64,000 nucleotides of DNA from Bradyrhizobium elkanii USDA 76 (GCF_023278185.1 NZ_CP066356.1:5014001-5078000), one strand, 5' to 3'; numbered from the stretch's first letter, positions 47,533 to 57,381 are shown. Numbers and translations: made by a program. Notes: generated from the letters alone by a model not told the origin.

Positions 47533-48614
47533 CGAGATTTTCGAATGCCATCGCGCGTTGCGCGGTAATCCTGATCGTCGCGTCAGTCACACCAGCGCTC
47601 GCGTTCGACACCGGACAATCCGCGGCCGGCGGCATCCACGTGACCACCACCCCCTGCATGCTCGCGAAATACAAGAAGCAGCCCTGCCCGTTGCCGGCGC
47701 TCGCCGACGTAACGGACGCAACACAGCAGGCGGCCGCGCGCATCGACCGCGCGAAGTTCTACATTGACACGGGCGAACTGCCCAATGCGCTCGTCGAAGC
47801 GGACGAGGCACTGAAGCTCACTCCAAACAACGTAGATATCCGTCACCTCGTGGCGCGTCTCGCGCTGACGACCGGAGATAGCGCTCGCGCCGAACGCGAG
47901 ATCAAGCTCGCCCTGCAACAGCGTTCCGACGATGCAAACCTGCAAGCGACTGATGCAGCGCGCCTGATCGACACGCGACCGGATCAGGCATTGCCCCTGT
48001 TCGACAGGATATTGTCGGCGCATCCCGACCATCGCTTCTCCCGGGAGGCACGCGCGAGGCTTCGCTTGGCGCTTGGCCTGCCCGACGAGGCTGTGGCTGA
48101 CCTGGATTTCCTCCTTACCGGCGATCAGCGAAACAGCAACCTGCTTGCGCTCCGGGGCAAGGCCAACGTCGCTGCCGGGCATCCGCAACAGGCCGTAGCC
48201 GACTTGACCGAAGCCTTGAAGGAGGAGCCGCGGCTCGATCTGGTCGTCACGCGCGCCATGGCCAACGAAATTCTAGGCGACGACGCTGCGGCGCTGCAGG
48301 ACTACAACACGGTCCTTGGCCCGATCGGAAGCCGGCCGAACTATGCCATTGGCGGCAACGAACTCGCCCGCTACCGCATGCAGCGGGCTCTCGTCTCGGT
48401 CCGATTGAAGCGCTTCGGGGATGCGGCCACGGAAGCTGTCGAGGCATTGAACGCGGGCGGCCGTCGCACGCTGCTGAAGGCGCAGGTGTTTCTTCGCCAG
48501 AACGGTTTCCCGGACGTCGCGCTGGATGGTCAGCCCTCGGAAGAACTCAAGAAGGCGATGCAGGCTTGCATGGGCCTGAATTCATGCTTCGAGAAGGTCA
48601 GCGATTCACTGTGA
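47529..48614 (+). CDS. Secreted TPR protein B of a three-gene cassette
   Basis: 361 residues; signal peptide MTRFSNAIARCAVILIVASVTPALAF; a cysteine pair (TTPCMLAKYKKQPCPL); then TPR-like helices from about 65 to 315. The end 'LKAQVFLRQNGFPDVALDGQPSEELKKAMQACMGLNSC' is a better match to a PG-binding-1-like fold (LxxxGF...DG...L..A) and shares the ACM-x-x-x-x-C ending with protein A. Translationally coupled to both neighbours (ATGA upstream, GTGA possible downstream). Function unknown. Confidence 0.8.
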   Translation: MTRFSNAIARCAVILIVASVTPALAFDTGQSAAGGIHVTTTPCMLAKYKKQPCPLPALADVTDATQQAAARIDRAKFYIDTGELPNALVEADEALKLTPNNVDIRHLVARLALTTGDSARAEREIKLALQQRSDDANLQATDAARLIDTRPDQALPLFDRILSAHPDHRFSREARARLRLALGLPDEAVADLDFLLTGDQRNSNLLALRGKANVAAGHPQQAVADLTEALKEEPRLDLVVTRAMANEILGDDAAALQDYNTVLGPIGSRPNYAIGGNELARYRMQRALVSVRLKRFGDAATEAVEALNAGGRRTLLKAQVFLRQNGFPDVALDGQPSEELKKAMQACMGLNSCFEKVSDSL

Positions 48615-48628
48615 CTGGGAGTACGGAA

Positions 48629-48913
48629 GTGGCCACCAATGCATCAACATTTGCACGATCGTCATTGCTGCCGATCGTGTCGGTTTTGGCCGGATTGACG
48701 GTGGGCGGCTCATGCCTGGCGCAAACTTCCACGGCTGGGCCTGCAAAGGCCTTGACCTGGCGCACGTCGTCGAATGCGCTGATCGAGCGAACGAACGCAA
48801 CTGCGACCACGCACCCAGGCTCGGAAATCACCTACACACCGTGGTGCACGAGACATTCGTCCCTGTGCGTGAGCCATCCGGGCTCCGCTCACGCAAGCGC
48901 ATTGCTGCAATAG
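48629..48913 (+). CDS. Small secreted protein, third gene of the cassette
   Basis: 94 residues from GTG 48629, which has GGGAG 7 bases upstream; an overlapping GTG at 48611 would couple it to the gene before. N-terminal 'FARSSLLPIVSVLAGLTVGGSCLAQ' is a signal peptide. The mature part of about 63 residues is Ser/Thr/His-rich with two cysteines (TPWCTRHSSLCVSH). No domain recognised. Its position, start signal and signal peptide support it, but with no homology evidence. Confidence 0.5.
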   Translation: MATNASTFARSSLLPIVSVLAGLTVGGSCLAQTSTAGPAKALTWRTSSNALIERTNATATTHPGSEITYTPWCTRHSSLCVSHPGSAHASALLQ

Positions 48914-48962
48914 GCCGCTCGTACGATCGGTGGAGCGCAGCGATCAAAGCCACTCCTGCAAT

Positions 48963-50579
48963 TTACCCGGCGGCCAGCTTCGGTGGCGACGGAGGTGACC
49001 AGCACTCCGTGCGATTCCGGCCGTGCTCCTTGGCCTGGTAGAGCGCCGCATCGGCGGCCTTCATCAGGGCGTCTATCCCGGGCATGCTTGTGAGGGCCTC
49101 GGCAACGCCGATGCTCACTGTCAGTGGCACCAGTCGATCATCGGCCCTCAATGACAATGCTTCCGCCCTCTTGCGAATGCGCTCGGCGACGGTTCGGGCG
49201 CGCGACAATGTGGTCTCCGGCAGCAGGACCGCGAACTCCTCGCCTCCGACACGGCCGACGACGTCGGACTTGCGCTTGCCCCGAATGCATATCCCGGCAA
49301 CAGCCTTGATGGCCTCGTCACCGGCCGCATGACCGAAGCGATCATTGATGCTCTTGAAGTGATCGATATCGACCATCAGCACGGATACGGAACGATAGTA
49401 GCGCTGGAACCGGCTCCACTCCGCATCCAGCGCCGTCAGGAAGTGCCTGCGGTTGAACAATCCGGTGAGCGGATCGGTGGTCGCAAGCACCTCCAGCTGC
49501 CGTGCGCTAGCGACAAGATCGGTCACGTCGACGAAGGTCAGCATGCGACCGCCGTTTGCCATCGTCGAGCAATGGATCCTGATATGGCGGCCGTCCGGCG
49601 TCTGCACGTCGCGCTTGTGATCGCCTGCCTTGATCTCCGCAATCCGCTTCGCGGGAAAGGCCCTGATTTGCTCCGGTGTCGCGCCCGCCGGAACGGCGCG
49701 GCGGTTGCGCGTGAGCAGCGTGATGTAAGCCGGATGCCGCGCGACCTCCTCCTCGCTCACCTCCCAGAAGTCCCGCATTCGCCGATTGAGGAAGATCGTA
49801 TTGAGATCGCGGTCGAGCAGGACGACGCCGTCCTCCACGTTCTCGAGCGCACCGGTCAGCACCTTCAGCTGGTCCGATGCGCGCACGATGTCGGTCACGG
49901 GCGTGTAGCTCACCATCCGGCCGCCGTCGGGCAGCGGCGTGCACTGGCATCGAACCACATCACCATTGCTGCGCCTGAGATCGATCGGGTTTGGGTCCCC
50001 GACGCTCACGAGGCGGACGCGCTCGGCAAGGTAGGCATGAAGCTGCTCAGCCGGCAGCTCATAGGCCATGGTCTTGCAGCCGTGCTGCATCAGATCGGCG
50101 AAGGTGGGGTTGCGGTCGGCCACCGCGTCCGGAAGCGCCCACATGCTCCGAAACGCACGATTGATGAACAGGGCTTTCAGCTCCGAGTCCAAAAGCAGGA
50201 TGCCGACCGGGATCTGATCGAGCGCCGCGCGCAGCGCCAGCATGTGCCCGCGCAGAATATCGCCGCTGCGCCGCTCCGGAATCGCGGCCGGTGCAGGAGC
50301 AGCAGGCGCGGGCGCCGCAGCGTTGGCCTGCTGCTCTTCAAAAGCCAGGCCGAGCTGGCGATCCGATTGCCACAGCCGTTTGCATGGCTTCACCTGATTG
50401 CTGCCGACGAGCAACAGTTGAATGTGATCGGGAATGCCAACGACACTCTCGAGTTCCACGGTGGCGCCCGTCTCCGTGAGCTGGCGGACCGTGCAGTCGA
50501 AGGCCGACCGGCCGAAGTTGAAGACGATTTTTCCGGCCAGAAACGTTCGGCCGCGGGAAGCTGACACCTGTCCGGACAT
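48963..50579 (-). CDS. PilZ-PAS-PAS-GGDEF diguanylate cyclase
   Basis: 538 residues. A PilZ-like domain (about 5-82) lacks RxxxR and has RQLTETGA in place of (D/N)xSxxG, so c-di-GMP binding is doubtful. Two PAS-7-like units follow (about 115-235 'LDQIPVGILLLDSELKALFINRAF' and 245-360 'LENVEDGVVLLDRDLNTIFLNRRM'). The GGDEF domain (about 370-525) has an intact GGEEF and a preceding RxxD inhibitory site (RKSD), so the cyclase is probably active and feedback controlled. No membrane helix: cytoplasmic sensor. Ligand unknown. Confidence 0.92.
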   Translation of the reverse strand: MSGQVSASRGRTFLAGKIVFNFGRSAFDCTVRQLTETGATVELESVVGIPDHIQLLLVGSNQVKPCKRLWQSDRQLGLAFEEQQANAAAPAPAAPAPAAIPERRSGDILRGHMLALRAALDQIPVGILLLDSELKALFINRAFRSMWALPDAVADRNPTFADLMQHGCKTMAYELPAEQLHAYLAERVRLVSVGDPNPIDLRRSNGDVVRCQCTPLPDGGRMVSYTPVTDIVRASDQLKVLTGALENVEDGVVLLDRDLNTIFLNRRMRDFWEVSEEEVARHPAYITLLTRNRRAVPAGATPEQIRAFPAKRIAEIKAGDHKRDVQTPDGRHIRIHCSTMANGGRMLTFVDVTDLVASARQLEVLATTDPLTGLFNRRHFLTALDAEWSRFQRYYRSVSVLMVDIDHFKSINDRFGHAAGDEAIKAVAGICIRGKRKSDVVGRVGGEEFAVLLPETTLSRARTVAERIRKRAEALSLRADDRLVPLTVSIGVAEALTSMPGIDALMKAADAALYQAKEHGRNRTECWSPPSPPKLAAG

Positions 50580-51046
50580 GGCGAGAATCCACCTGGAGCA
50601 ATTGCGAGCCCCTTCACCTCAGCACGTTTGAGTCACCAAGCCATGAACGCTTTCGGGAGGGTTTAATCGGGAGCCGGGCCAATGACGACCGCTGTGTGCG
50701 CCGCAAAACCGGTTCCAACCGACATGGAAAACGGACTCGCGGCCAAAGGACGCAAGGCTCAATGCGACTTGATCTCCTGAGAGGACCGCATACGGAATGG
50801 TTGCGCCCCACCGTCCGATCCGAATACCTCCCACCTGCGAAAAGCTTCGGTTCGCTCCAACCACCTTATTACCGCTCATGCGTTTCCGCCTTCGCTGTTC
50901 GAGCTACGGCGGACAAGTCGCTCCCATCATTCGGTCAAGGTGACTGCCCGGAAGAATTTAGTTCTATCCTATAATTATGCTGCGCTAGACGCAGTCGGAG
51001 TAGTAGCGTCGCAACTCCCTCAGTAACGGTCAGGGAAACGCCCGCC
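50580..51046. other. 467-base gap upstream of a small gene
   Basis: No supported open frame. 'CTATCCTATAATTATG' near 50963-50978 contains a TATAAT-like box about 75 bases before the small gene and could be its promoter. Nothing else stands out. Confidence 0.4.
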
Positions 51047-51229
51047 ATGTCTGCTCTCCAAGCAAAGCTGGAACGATTTGAGATCCTCGCCGACGAATGC
51101 GAGCTGATCGCTAGCAGGACGCTGGATGGGAGCAACCGCGAGCTATACCAGCGGCTGGGCGGGCACTATCGCGAGCTGGCGACCGATATGAGGGCCGTGA
51201 TCGCGACGATCAACGCTCCGGCAGCGTAA
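51047..51229 (+). CDS. Small hypothetical protein (60 residues)
   Basis: Entirely helical by eye: 'ALQAKLERFEILADECELIASRTLDGSNRELYQRLGGHYRELATDMRAVIATI' makes two amphipathic helices with a Ser/Asn turn. CAGGGAAAC precedes the ATG. A hairpin follows immediately. I have the impression of similar small proteins in Bradyrhizobium but no function. Confidence 0.65.
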   Translation: MSALQAKLERFEILADECELIASRTLDGSNRELYQRLGGHYRELATDMRAVIATINAPAA

Positions 51230-51262
51230 GAAAAAGGGCCGCTCGAAACAACAAGCGGCCCA
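51230..51262 (-). terminator. Hairpin with minus-strand T-run
   Basis: GGGCCGCT (51236-51243) and AGCGGCCC (51254-51261); the A-run at 51230-51235 makes this an intrinsic terminator for minus-strand transcripts coming from the liu genes. It may also stop the small plus-strand gene. Confidence 0.75.
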
Positions 51263-51481
51263 AGTCTAGGGAGGAAACGCCCTCAAGGAGGGCGGCGATA
51301 GCGCGAGGCGCTGTCGCACCAAACGCATATGGGTTGAGAGTCCAGCTTCGGGAGCCCAGACTGCGCAAGCCAGGGGCGCGACTATGTGCCTTGAATCTGC
51401 GCTTCGCAGCGCATAACTCCGAGCGCGAGCGCCGAAGGTTGAGGCGGCTATAATCCCAAATCGCCCCAAGCACCCCACAAT

Positions 51482-52396
51482 TTACGAGTTGCCGAGCCGC
51501 TTCCGTTTCGCGTTGAGCGCGGACGCAACACGGCTCACCGGCGGACGGCCGAGCAAGCCGGCGACTTCGTTCGTCGTGGCCAGCAGCCTGTCCATGTCGA
51601 TCCCTGTCTTCACGCCCATGCCCTCGAGCATGTAGACGACGTCCTCCGTCGCCACATTGCCCGTGGCGCCGGGGGCGTAGGGGCAGCCGCCGAGGCCGCC
51701 GGCGGCGGCATCGATGACGCGGACGCCCTCCTCCATGCCGGCATAGAGATTGGCCAGCGCTTGGCCGTAGGTGTCGTGGAAGTGCATCGCGAGGTTGCCG
51801 ACCGGCAACTCAGAACCGACCGCACGCAGCATCTGCTTGGCCTTCAGCGGCGTGCCGACGCCGATGGTGTCGCCGAGCGAGATCTCGTAGCAGCCGAGAT
51901 CCCACAACGTCACCGCGAGGTCGGCGACCGCCTTCGGCTTGATCTCGCCGTCGAACGGACAGCCGAGCACGCAGGAAACGTAGCCGCGCACCCTGACGCC
52001 ATTCGCCTTGGCGCGCGCCAGCACCGGCTTGAAACGCTCGATCGATTCCGCGACCGAGCAGTTGATGTTGGCGCGCGAGAAGCCTTCGGAGGCCGCCGCG
52101 AACACCGAGACCACCTGGGCGCCGGCAGCGCGCGCGGCGTCATAGCCCTTCTCGTTCGGCACCAGCACGTGGAATTCGGCGCCCTTGATGTGGCTGACGC
52201 CGCGCAGCACCTGGTCGGAGCTCGCCATCTGCGGAATCGCCTTCGGCGACACGAAGGCGCCGACCTCGACCGTATTGAGCCCGGCCGCCACCAGCGCCTC
52301 GACGAAGGCGATGCGCGCCTCGACGCCGACCGGCGTCTTCTCGTTCTGCAGGCCGTCGCGCGGCCCCATCTCGATGATCTTGATCTGATCGCTCAT
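51482..52396 (-). CDS. mvaB: Hydroxymethylglutaryl-CoA lyase
   Basis: 304 residues, HMGL/DRE-TIM barrel. 'IIEMGPRDGLQNEK' (catalytic R and D), 'HFHDTYGQALANLYAG' (metal H-x-H-D) and 'AGGLGGCPYAPGATGNVATEDVVYML' (catalytic Cys loop) are complete. It splits HMG-CoA into acetoacetate and acetyl-CoA, the last leucine-degradation step. Starts overlapping the carboxylase alpha stop by 4 bases. Confidence 0.96.
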   Translation of the reverse strand: MSDQIKIIEMGPRDGLQNEKTPVGVEARIAFVEALVAAGLNTVEVGAFVSPKAIPQMASSDQVLRGVSHIKGAEFHVLVPNEKGYDAARAAGAQVVSVFAAASEGFSRANINCSVAESIERFKPVLARAKANGVRVRGYVSCVLGCPFDGEIKPKAVADLAVTLWDLGCYEISLGDTIGVGTPLKAKQMLRAVGSELPVGNLAMHFHDTYGQALANLYAGMEEGVRVIDAAAGGLGGCPYAPGATGNVATEDVVYMLEGMGVKTGIDMDRLLATTNEVAGLLGRPPVSRVASALNAKRKRLGNS

Positions 52397-54402
52397 GACG
52401 CGGCCGCAGGTTCGACTTCGGCAAGCTCGACGCCCTCGCCGACGATGTCGCCGACCTTGCATCTGAGCTTCTTCAGCACGCCGGCATAGGGCGCGCGCAG
52501 GGTCTGCTCCATCTTCATCACCTCCAGGGTGAGGATCGGCGCGCCCTTCTCGAGTGTCGCACCCTCCTCGGCCAGCAGCGCGACCACGGTGCCCGGCAAG
52601 GGAGCAACGATCTTGTCCTCGCCGACCTGCTCTTCGCTCTCGCCGCCGAACGGATCGACCCAATGCAGGTCGAAGCGGCCGTTGCGGGTGCGCAAGTAAA
52701 GCTCGTGGCCTTCGACGACCGAAGCAATGCGCGACTTGAGGCCGTTGAGCGTCAGATCGAAGCCGTCATCGCCGCCTGACGAGATCGCGAAGGCGAGCTC
52801 GCGGCCGCCGACGGAGAGCGTCGACGGTCCATTGCCATAGTGCAGCGTGATGGTCTGGGCGGGCTCATGGCCCTGCCGGAACGAAAACACCCGCTGACGG
52901 CGGCCGACCGGCATCCAGCCGAAGGCCTGCCAAGGCGAGTTGGCCTCGCGCCGCGCCGCCTTCTGCTCGTCGTTGACGATCGCGGCCACCGCCGCGCAAA
53001 GCTCGAACTCGCCGGCAGCGCCCGTGCCCGACGTCAGGTTCTTCAGCTCGCGCTCGATGAAACCGGTATCGATCGCATTGGCTCGCGTATCCTTGTGCAT
53101 CACCAGCGCCGACAGGAACGGGATATTGGTGACGATGCCGCGGACATCGGTTTCCTCAAGCCCGCGATTGAGCTTCTCGATCGCGCCCTCGCGCGTCGGC
53201 GCCCAGGCGATCACCTTGGCGAGCATCGCGTCATAGTACGGCGAGACGTTATCGCCGCTGCGATAGCCGGCATCGATGCGCAGGCCGTCGCCTTCCTGTG
53301 GCGTGCGCCAGGTCTTGATGCGGCCGACCGAGGGCATGAAGTTCTTCTGCGGATTTTCGGCGTAGACGCGTGCCTCGATGGCATGCCCGTTCAGCCTGAT
53401 CTCGTCCTGCTTCAGCGGCAGCGCCTCGCCGAAGGCGACGCGCAGCTGCCATTCGACGAGATCGACGCCGGTGATCAGCTCGGTGACGGGATGCTCGACC
53501 TGCAGGCGGGTGTTCATCTCGATGAAGAACACATCCTTGCCGTCGGAGACGAACTCGATGGTGCCGGCGCCGATATAGTTGACCGCACCGGCGGCCTTGC
53601 GGGCGGCCTCGCAAACCGTCTCGCGTTGCGCGGCGTTCAGCGTCGGCGATGGCGCCTCCTCGATTACCTTCTGGTGGCGGCGCTGCAGCGTGCATTCGCG
53701 CTCCCACAGCGAGAGCAGATTGCCGTGGCTGTCGCCGATGATCTGCACCTCGATGTGGCGCGGGTTCTGCACGTATTTCTCGATCAGCATGCGGTCGTCG
53801 CCGAATGCCGCCTTGGCCTCGCGCTTGGCGCTGGTGATCGCGGCCGTGAGTTCAGCCGCCGAATTGACCACGCGCATGCCGCGTCCGCCGCCGCCGGCGG
53901 ACGCCTTCACCAGCACGGGGAAGCCGATCCGGTTGGCGGCCTCCGCCAGCGTCGCCTCGTCCTGGGCCTCGCCGTGATAGCCGGGCACCAAGGGCACGCC
54001 GGCCTTCTCCATCAGCGCCTTGGAGCCGGACTTCGAGCCCATCGCCGTCATCATCTCGGCGGTCGGGCCGACGAACACCAAACCTGCTTCAAGACAGGCC
54101 TGCGCGAACTCGGCATTTTCAGACAGGAAGCCGTAGCCGGGATGCACCGCCTCGACGCCGGTCTCCTTGGCGGCGGCGATGACGCGTTCGATGTTGAGAT
54201 AGCTGTCGCGCGCCCGTGCCGGCCCGAGCAGCACGGCCTCGTCGGCAAGCGCGACATGCATCGCGTCGCGGTCGGCCTCGGAATAAACAGCGACGGTGCG
54301 CAGCCCCATGGCGCGCGCCGAGCGGATGACGCGGCAGGCGATCTCGCCGCGGTTGGCGATCAGAAGCGTGCGGAAACGCCGGGTGAGTTTTGAGCGGTCC
54401 AT
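52393..54402 (-). CDS. liuD: Methylcrotonoyl-CoA carboxylase, alpha (biotin) subunit
   Basis: 669 residues. Biotin carboxylase: 'LLIANRGEIACRVIRSA', ATP-grasp 'LVKASAGGGGRGMRVV', 'EMNTRLQVEHPVTE'; the C-terminal biotinyl domain has EVMKM with the target lysine near 630. Length and order fit acyl-CoA carboxylases of the MCC/PCC type, and liu neighbours favour MCC. ATG at 54402 follows AGGAT; a GTG at 54420 overlapping the beta-subunit stop is possible. Confidence 0.92.
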   Translation of the reverse strand: MDRSKLTRRFRTLLIANRGEIACRVIRSARAMGLRTVAVYSEADRDAMHVALADEAVLLGPARARDSYLNIERVIAAAKETGVEAVHPGYGFLSENAEFAQACLEAGLVFVGPTAEMMTAMGSKSGSKALMEKAGVPLVPGYHGEAQDEATLAEAANRIGFPVLVKASAGGGGRGMRVVNSAAELTAAITSAKREAKAAFGDDRMLIEKYVQNPRHIEVQIIGDSHGNLLSLWERECTLQRRHQKVIEEAPSPTLNAAQRETVCEAARKAAGAVNYIGAGTIEFVSDGKDVFFIEMNTRLQVEHPVTELITGVDLVEWQLRVAFGEALPLKQDEIRLNGHAIEARVYAENPQKNFMPSVGRIKTWRTPQEGDGLRIDAGYRSGDNVSPYYDAMLAKVIAWAPTREGAIEKLNRGLEETDVRGIVTNIPFLSALVMHKDTRANAIDTGFIERELKNLTSGTGAAGEFELCAAVAAIVNDEQKAARREANSPWQAFGWMPVGRRQRVFSFRQGHEPAQTITLHYGNGPSTLSVGGRELAFAISSGGDDGFDLTLNGLKSRIASVVEGHELYLRTRNGRFDLHWVDPFGGESEEQVGEDKIVAPLPGTVVALLAEEGATLEKGAPILTLEVMKMEQTLRAPYAGVLKKLRCKVGDIVGEGVELAEVEPAAAS

Positions 54403-54416
54403 GATCAGATCCTGGG

Positions 54417-56021
54417 TCACATCCTGAACAGGCCGAATTTCGTGGGCTCGATCGGCGCGTTGGCCGCCGCCGACAGGCCGAGCCCGAGCACGAGGCGGGT
54501 ATCGGCCGGATCGATCACGCCATCATCCCACAGCCGCGCCGTGGCGTAATAGGGATTGCCCTGCTTCTCGTATTGCGCGCGGATCGGCTCGCGGAATTTG
54601 TCTTCCTCTTCCGCCGACCAGCTCTCGCCCTTGGCCTCGATGCCGTCGCGGCGCACCTGGCTGAGCACCATCGAGGCCTGCTCGCCGCCCATCACCGAGA
54701 TGCGCGCATTCGGCCACAGCCAGAGGAAACGCGGGCTGTAGGCGCGGCCGCACATGCCGTAATTGCCGGCGCCGTAGGAGCCGCCGATGACGACGGTGAA
54801 TTTCGGCACGCCGGCGGTGGCAACCGCCGTCACCAGCTTGGCGCCGTCGCGCGCGATGCCGCCCGCCTCGTATTTCTTGCCGACCATGAAGCCGGTGATG
54901 TTCTGCAGGAACACCAGGGGAATGCCGCGCTGGCAGCACAGCTCGATGAAATGCGCGCCCTTCAGCGAGCTTTCGCTGAACAGGATGCCGTTATTGGCGA
55001 TGATGCCGACCGGATAGCCAAAGATATGGGCGAAGCCGCAGATCAGCGTAGTGCCGTAGAGCTTCTTGAACTCGTCGAATTCGGAGCCGTCGACGATCCG
55101 CGCGATGATGTCGTGCACGTCGAACGGTTTTCTGCCATCGGCGGAGACCACGCCATAGATCTCCTCGGCCGGAAACAGCGGCTCCTGCGGAGGGCGCATG
55201 TTGAGCCGAGCCTTCACCGGCTGCTTCAGCGTGCCGACGATGCGGCGCGCGATCCCGATCGCGTGGGCGTCGTTCTGCGCATAGTGATCGGTCACGCCCG
55301 ACTGCCGGGAGTGGACATCGGCGCCGCCGAGCTCTTCGGCGGTGACGACCTCGCCGGTCGCGGCCTTCACCAGCGGCGGACCACCGAGGAAGATCGTGCC
55401 TTGATTCCGCACGATGATGCTCTCGTCGGACATCGCCGGCACATAGGCGCCGCCCGCGGTGCAGGAGCCCATCACGATCGCGATCTGCGGGATGCCCTGC
55501 GACGACATCTGAGCCTGGTTGTAGAAGATGCGGCCGAAATGCCGCTCGTCGGGAAATATCTCGTCCTGCAACGGCAGGAAGGCGCCGCCGGAATCCACCA
55601 TGTACACGCAGGGCAGATTGTTCTGCCGCGCGATGTCCTGGGCGCGCAGATGCTTCTTCACCGTCATCGGGTAATAGGTGCCGCCCTTGATGGTGGCGTC
55701 GTTGGCGACGATGATGCACTCGCGCCCCGCGATGCGCCCGACGCCGGTGATGACGCTGGCGGAATGCACGTCACCACCATAGAGCCCGTAGGCGGCGAGC
55801 GGCGACAGTTCGAGGAACGCGGTGCCGGGGTCGACCAACAGATCGACGCGATCGCGCGCCAGCATCTTGCCGCGCGAGGTGTGCCGCTTGCGCGATGTCT
55901 CGCCGCCGCCGCCGGCCACCTGGTTGAGTTTTCCGCGGAGCTCCGCGACCAGGCCGCGCATCACCTCGGCGTTGCGGGCAAATTCAGAAGATGTGGGATC
56001 GATCGTCGAATGAAGCGGCAT
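54417..56021 (-). CDS. liuB: Methylcrotonoyl-CoA carboxylase, beta (carboxyltransferase) subunit
   Basis: 534 residues, the exact size range of MCC beta. Carboxyltransferase motifs '[16 protein letters not shown]' and '[40 protein letters not shown]' are typical of MCC (not PCC) beta. It carboxylates 3-methylcrotonyl-CoA to 3-methylglutaconyl-CoA with the biotin subunit encoded next. ATG at 56021 ([11 protein letters not shown]) selected over 45 open upstream bases. Confidence 0.95.
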   Translation of the reverse strand: MPLHSTIDPTSSEFARNAEVMRGLVAELRGKLNQVAGGGGETSRKRHTSRGKMLARDRVDLLVDPGTAFLELSPLAAYGLYGGDVHSASVITGVGRIAGRECIIVANDATIKGGTYYPMTVKKHLRAQDIARQNNLPCVYMVDSGGAFLPLQDEIFPDERHFGRIFYNQAQMSSQGIPQIAIVMGSCTAGGAYVPAMSDESIIVRNQGTIFLGGPPLVKAATGEVVTAEELGGADVHSRQSGVTDHYAQNDAHAIGIARRIVGTLKQPVKARLNMRPPQEPLFPAEEIYGVVSADGRKPFDVHDIIARIVDGSEFDEFKKLYGTTLICGFAHIFGYPVGIIANNGILFSESSLKGAHFIELCCQRGIPLVFLQNITGFMVGKKYEAGGIARDGAKLVTAVATAGVPKFTVVIGGSYGAGNYGMCGRAYSPRFLWLWPNARISVMGGEQASMVLSQVRRDGIEAKGESWSAEEEDKFREPIRAQYEKQGNPYYATARLWDDGVIDPADTRLVLGLGLSAAANAPIEPTKFGLFRM

Positions 56022-56128
56022 CGGTGTTGCACGTTTCGTTGGAGTATCGGTGGGGTTCAAGGTCAATCATCATGCCGGGGCGAGCACAACTGCCACCACT
56101 GATGCGGTGACAGCCCCTCACCCCGCCC

Positions 56129-56151
56129 CTCTCCCGCAAGCGCGCGGAGAG
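56129..56151. repeat. Short palindrome (CTCTCCCGC type) between liuA and liuB
   Basis: CTCTCCCGC and GCGCGGAGAG flank a 4-base loop in a pyrimidine-rich stretch (CCCCTCACCCCGCCCCTCTC). It looks like a known dispersed 'CCCTCTCCCGCAAGCGGGAGAGGG' element. It splits liuA from liuB but probably does not block readthrough fully. Confidence 0.6.
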
Positions 56152-56161
56152 GGAGAGGACA

Positions 56162-57334
56162 TCAGGCCGTCTTGGCGAACAGTTCGCGGCCGATCAGCAT
56201 GCGGCGGATCTCGCTGGTGCCGGCGCCGATCTCGTAGAGCTTTGCGTCGCGCAGCAAGCGGCCGGTGGGATAATCGTTGATGTAGCCGTTGCCGCCGAGC
56301 AGCTGGATCGCATCCAGCGCGCATTGGGTGGCCTTCTCGGCGGCATAGAGGATGGCGCCGGCGGCGTCCTCGCGCGTGGTCTCGCCGCGGTCGCAGGCCT
56401 TCGCCACCGCGTAAACATAGGCGCGCGAGGCGTTCATCGTGGTGTACATGTCGGCGACCTTGCCCTGCACCAGTTGGAACGAGCCGATCGGCTCGCCGAA
56501 CTGCTTGCGCTCGTGGACGTAAGGCAGCACGACGTCCATGCAGGCCTGCATGATGCCGATCGGCCCCGCCGCCAGCACCGCGCGCTCATAGTCGAGACCA
56601 CTCATCAGCACGTTGACGCCGCGGCCGACCTCGGACAGCACGTTCTCCTCCGGCACCTCGCAATCCTCGAACACCAGTTCGCAGGTGTCGGAGCCGCGCA
56701 TGCCGAGCTTGTCGAGCTTCTGCGCGGTGGAAAATCCCTTCATGCCCTTTTCGATGATGAAGGCGGTGATGCCACGCGGGCCGGCGTTCGGATCGGTCTT
56801 GGCGTAGATCACCAGCGTATCGGCGACCGGGCCGTTGGTGATCCACATCTTGTTGCCGTTGAGGACGAAGCGGTCGCCCTTCTTGTCGGCGCGGGTCTTC
56901 ATCGAGACCACGTCCGAGCCGGCCTGCGGCTCCGACATCGCGAGCGAGCCGACATGCTCGCCCGAGATCAGCTTCGGCAGGTATTTGCGCTTCTGCGCCT
57001 CATTGCCGTTGCGGCGGATCTGGTTGACGCAGAGGTTGGAATGCGCGCCGTAGGACAGGCCGACCGCGGCCGACGCCCGCGAGATCTCCTCGACCGCGAT
57101 GCAGTGCTCGAGATAGCCGAGGCCCGAGCCGCCATACTCCTCCTCGACGGTGATGCCGTGCAGGCCGAGCGCGCCGATCCTCGGCCAGAGGTCGCGCGGA
57201 AACTGGTTGCTGCGGTCGATCTCGGCGGCGCGCGGCGCGATCTCGTTGGTTGAGAAATCATGCACCGTCTCGCGGATCGCATCCGCGGTCTCGCCAAGGT
57301 CGAAATTGAAGATTGCCGCCTGGTTCGAGGCCAT
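56162..57334 (-). CDS. liuA: Isovaleryl-CoA dehydrogenase
   Basis: 390 residues, acyl-CoA dehydrogenase fold. '[19 protein letters not shown]' (FAD/substrate signature), '[15 protein letters not shown]' with glutamate at the place of the isovaleryl-type catalytic base, and the end '[38 protein letters not shown]' are diagnostic. It oxidises isovaleryl-CoA to 3-methylcrotonyl-CoA, passing electrons to ETF. Strong GGGAGGGG before the ATG. First gene of the liu group; a palindrome lies 32-47 bases upstream of the start. Confidence 0.95.
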   Translation of the reverse strand: MASNQAAIFNFDLGETADAIRETVHDFSTNEIAPRAAEIDRSNQFPRDLWPRIGALGLHGITVEEEYGGSGLGYLEHCIAVEEISRASAAVGLSYGAHSNLCVNQIRRNGNEAQKRKYLPKLISGEHVGSLAMSEPQAGSDVVSMKTRADKKGDRFVLNGNKMWITNGPVADTLVIYAKTDPNAGPRGITAFIIEKGMKGFSTAQKLDKLGMRGSDTCELVFEDCEVPEENVLSEVGRGVNVLMSGLDYERAVLAAGPIGIMQACMDVVLPYVHERKQFGEPIGSFQLVQGKVADMYTTMNASRAYVYAVAKACDRGETTREDAAGAILYAAEKATQCALDAIQLLGGNGYINDYPTGRLLRDAKLYEIGAGTSEIRRMLIGRELFAKTA

Positions 57335-57365
57335 GATCCCCTCCCGTGAGATTCATCTTGCAATT

Positions 57366-57381
57366 AAACGATCATACGTTT
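57366..57381. promoter_or_regulatory. Candidate TetR operator in front of liuA
   Basis: AAACG-ATCATA-CGTTT, a palindrome with 5-base arms, lies in the liuA-tetR intergenic region. A similar sequence, CGAACGACCGTATGTA on the minus strand, covers 57464-57479 nearer the regulator gene. Two related sites flanking a divergent promoter would suit an autoregulating TetR repressor. Confidence 0.45.

Noticed and set aside
51210..51473. Minus-strand 87-codon open frame in the gap downstream of mvaB
   Set aside because: No ribosome binding site or homology; it spans a terminator hairpin.
52393..56021. Propionyl-CoA carboxylase as identity of the carboxylase pair
   Set aside because: Neighbours (isovaleryl-CoA dehydrogenase, HMG-CoA lyase) and the beta-subunit motifs favour methylcrotonoyl-CoA carboxylase.
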